Assembly: GCA_903858275.1 (NCBI GenBank)
Contig: CAIOIC010000136.1
Coordinates: 95,064-159,063 of the forward strand
Reading direction: 5' to 3'
From: an uncultured Verrucomicrobia subdivision 3 bacterium
GTDB taxonomy: Bacteria > Verrucomicrobiota > Verrucomicrobiia > Limisphaerales > UBA11358
DNA: 64,000 bases
In this document: positions 62,942-64,000 of the stretch, piece by piece
How the letters are laid out: each line of letters opens with the position of its first letter
How positions within the stretch are numbered: the stretch's first letter is position 1
Notes under the pieces: generated by a model
What the model saw: only the letters and a program-made list of their open reading frames with translations
Told to the model about the DNA's origin: nothing
Databases searched by the model: none
Program-made: the position numbers and the translations under genes

Positions 62942-64000
62942 TCAGGTTTGCGGGTGGCTGTTTTGGCTTGGGTACAGTGCGGACGGGTAGGCTGGCGGCT
63001 GTCCGGCGGCGGCTCGCATTTCGTTGATTTCCCGTTTCAATTCCAGGACGCGCTGCTCCCGGTGAAGCATCACCCGGTTGAAGCGTTCCAGTTCGGAGAC
63101 CGTGCTGCGCAGGGTTTCTTCATCGTGCTTGCGTTCGGTCAAATCGGAGGCCACGCCGAGGTAGCCGGTGATCTTGCCGCGCTCGGCAAATAGTGTGGTG
63201 ACGGAAAGCAGCACCGGAAAGTGCGAGCCATCCTTGCGGACATAGGTCCATTCGCGCTGGTCGGGTTGTCCAAGTTCGGCTTTCGCCACGAAGGTTTCAA
63301 ACCCCGCCGGCACCTCGCGGCCCAACTCGGCGGTGAGTTCTTTGGCGCGGGCGGCGACGTCTTCCGGCATGTGAAAAGCTGCCGGGGTTTTCTGTCCGAC
63401 CATTTCCGCCGCGCTGTAACCGAGCATGCGTTCGGCGGCGGGATTGAAAAGTTGGATGATTCCCTGCGTATCGGTGGCGATGATGGCGTAGCCCGCGCCT
63501 TCGAGCATGGCGCGTTGCAGTGCGCTGGTCGCCAGCAATAGGCTTTCTGAATTCTTTCGCTCGGTGATGTCGCTTTGGATCGCCATGAAGTTGATGATCT
63601 GGCCGGCTTCATCCCGAATCGGTTGCACTTCCGTAGCAATCCAATATTTGCGGCCGGACCTGGTGTAGTTGATGATTTCCACTCGGAACCCTTCGCCTTT
63701 GCTCAATTGCTGGTGCATATATCGCACGGTGGCGCGGTCCGTTTCGGGTCCTTGCAAAAGCGAGCCGGGTGCTTTTCCGAGCGTCTCCTCCAGCGTGTAA
63801 CCGGTGAGTCGTGTGAATCCGGCATTGACCCAGACTACTTGGCCTTTGGCGTCGGTGAGCACCACGGAGTTGTCGGTGCGCGCCGCAATGATGGCGAGTT
63901 TTTTTGTCTCCGCCTCCTGTTGCAGCAGGCGCTCGTTCGCGGCGCGCAATTCCGCGCGCTGGGCGGTGAGCTTATCCGCCAGTTTTTTTGCATCCGCCAG
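62942..64000 (-). CDS. PAS-domain protein (5' end beyond the window)
   Basis: The frame stays open to base 64000, so the N-terminus is outside; 352 residues are visible. A coiled-coil stretch leads into PAS 1 (SVVLTDAKGQVVWVNAGFTRLTGYTLE, then LLQGPETD) and PAS 2 (AIIATDTQGIIQLFNPAAERMLGYSAAEMVG, ending YLGVASDLTERKHDE). The end is another coiled coil and a Pro-rich tail, with no kinase or cyclase domain in the visible part. PAS 1 has the LQGPETD stretch of flavin-binding LOV domains but lacks the photoactive Cys. Output may be through the FIST and kinase proteins encoded 8 bases downstream. Confidence 0.85.
   Translation of the reverse strand: MADAKKLADKLTAQRAELRAANERLLQQEAETKKLAIIAARTDNSVVLTDAKGQVVWVNAGFTRLTGYTLEETLGKAPGSLLQGPETDRATVRYMHQQLSKGEGFRVEIINYTRSGRKYWIATEVQPIRDEAGQIINFMAIQSDITERKNSESLLLATSALQRAMLEGAGYAIIATDTQGIIQLFNPAAERMLGYSAAEMVGQKTPAAFHMPEDVAARAKELTAELGREVPAGFETFVAKAELGQPDQREWTYVRKDGSHFPVLLSVTTLFAERGKITGYLGVASDLTERKHDEETLRSTVSELERFNRVMLHREQRVLELKREINEMRAAAGQPPAYPSALYPSQNSHPQT

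Noticed and set aside
62942..64000. LOV blue-light photoreceptor in the first PAS domain
   Set aside because: LQGPETD is present but the photoactive Cys of the NCRFLQ motif is replaced (GKAPGSLLQ), so flavin photochemistry is not expected.
1..64000. tRNA, rRNA, CRISPR arrays, insertion sequences, prophage genes
   Set aside because: I looked for regular repeats, transposase motifs and conserved RNA stretches and found none that hold up.

Overview
Organism. The window is GC-rich, densely packed chromosomal DNA from a heterotrophic, polysaccharide-degrading Gram-negative bacterium. I place it in the Verrucomicrobiota with moderate confidence and cannot name a genus. Reasons: several alpha-L-fucosidases (GH29), exported Gfo/Idh/MocA oxidoreductases and DUF1080 proteins; a GDP-mannose 3,5-epimerase; a 'YELQGSPD...RFWRV' module in a secreted glycosidase of the kind common in this phylum; outer-membrane export proteins; and few Shine-Dalgarno sequences, with many ATGA stop/start overlaps instead. 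I see no rRNA, tRNA, CRISPR array, insertion sequence or phage gene. No gene-free stretch exceeds 300 bases; the longest is about 206 bases (16839-17044) and holds an unusual hexamer-repeat hairpin.

Left half (1-31 kb): carbohydrate degradation. It begins with the C-terminal part of a GH38 alpha-mannosidase overlapping a RhaT-type L-rhamnose/H+ symporter gene (+ strand). Facing them is a minus-strand operon (14674 to 2650): GH29, GHMP-kinase-like protein, three more GH29, a tandem nucleotidyltransferase-fold protein, a tandem RhaM-type mutarotase, and a clan GH-A-like hydrolase. GDP-mannose 3,5-epimerase lies just upstream on the same strand, divergent from an AraC-family regulator. A plus-strand operon (17045-21564) follows: sugar-phosphate isomerase/epimerase, Gfo/Idh/MocA oxidoreductase, MFS permease, and rhamnogalacturonan-acetylesterase-like SGNH hydrolase. 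A minus-strand set (30612 to 21627) encodes a DUF1080 double-domain protein, a Tat-exported oxidoreductase, a pectate-lyase-like beta-helix protein, a heparinase II/III-type lyase and a GH5-like glycosidase. Together these suggest breakdown of fucose-, rhamnose- and uronate-containing glycans.

Right half (31-64 kb): a nearly complete Wzx/Wzy-type exopolysaccharide system with its own signalling. One minus-strand operon (38849 to 31200) encodes a WecG-type glycosyltransferase fused to two STAS domains, a GT4, an ExeA-like ATPase, a Wzz/ATPase-like/Wza fusion and a separate Wza lipoprotein. The Wzy-type polymerase and a small membrane protein are on the plus strand (38913-40723). A second, very long minus-strand operon enters from the right edge (64000 to 40802). 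It encodes PAS and FIST sensor proteins, two hybrid histidine kinases, five glycosyltransferases, a uridine-kinase-like protein, an initiating sugar-phosphate transferase plus a fused apparently dead copy of one, a partner-switching cassette (STAS, 36-residue peptide, RsbW-GAF-PP2C, response regulator), family II pyrophosphatase, phosphodiesterase, Wzx flippase and a nucleotidyltransferase-fold protein.

The most notable idea is that exopolysaccharide assembly may be gated by serine phosphorylation of STAS domains built into a glycosyltransferase, controlled by a kinase/phosphatase fusion encoded inside the same biosynthetic operon.
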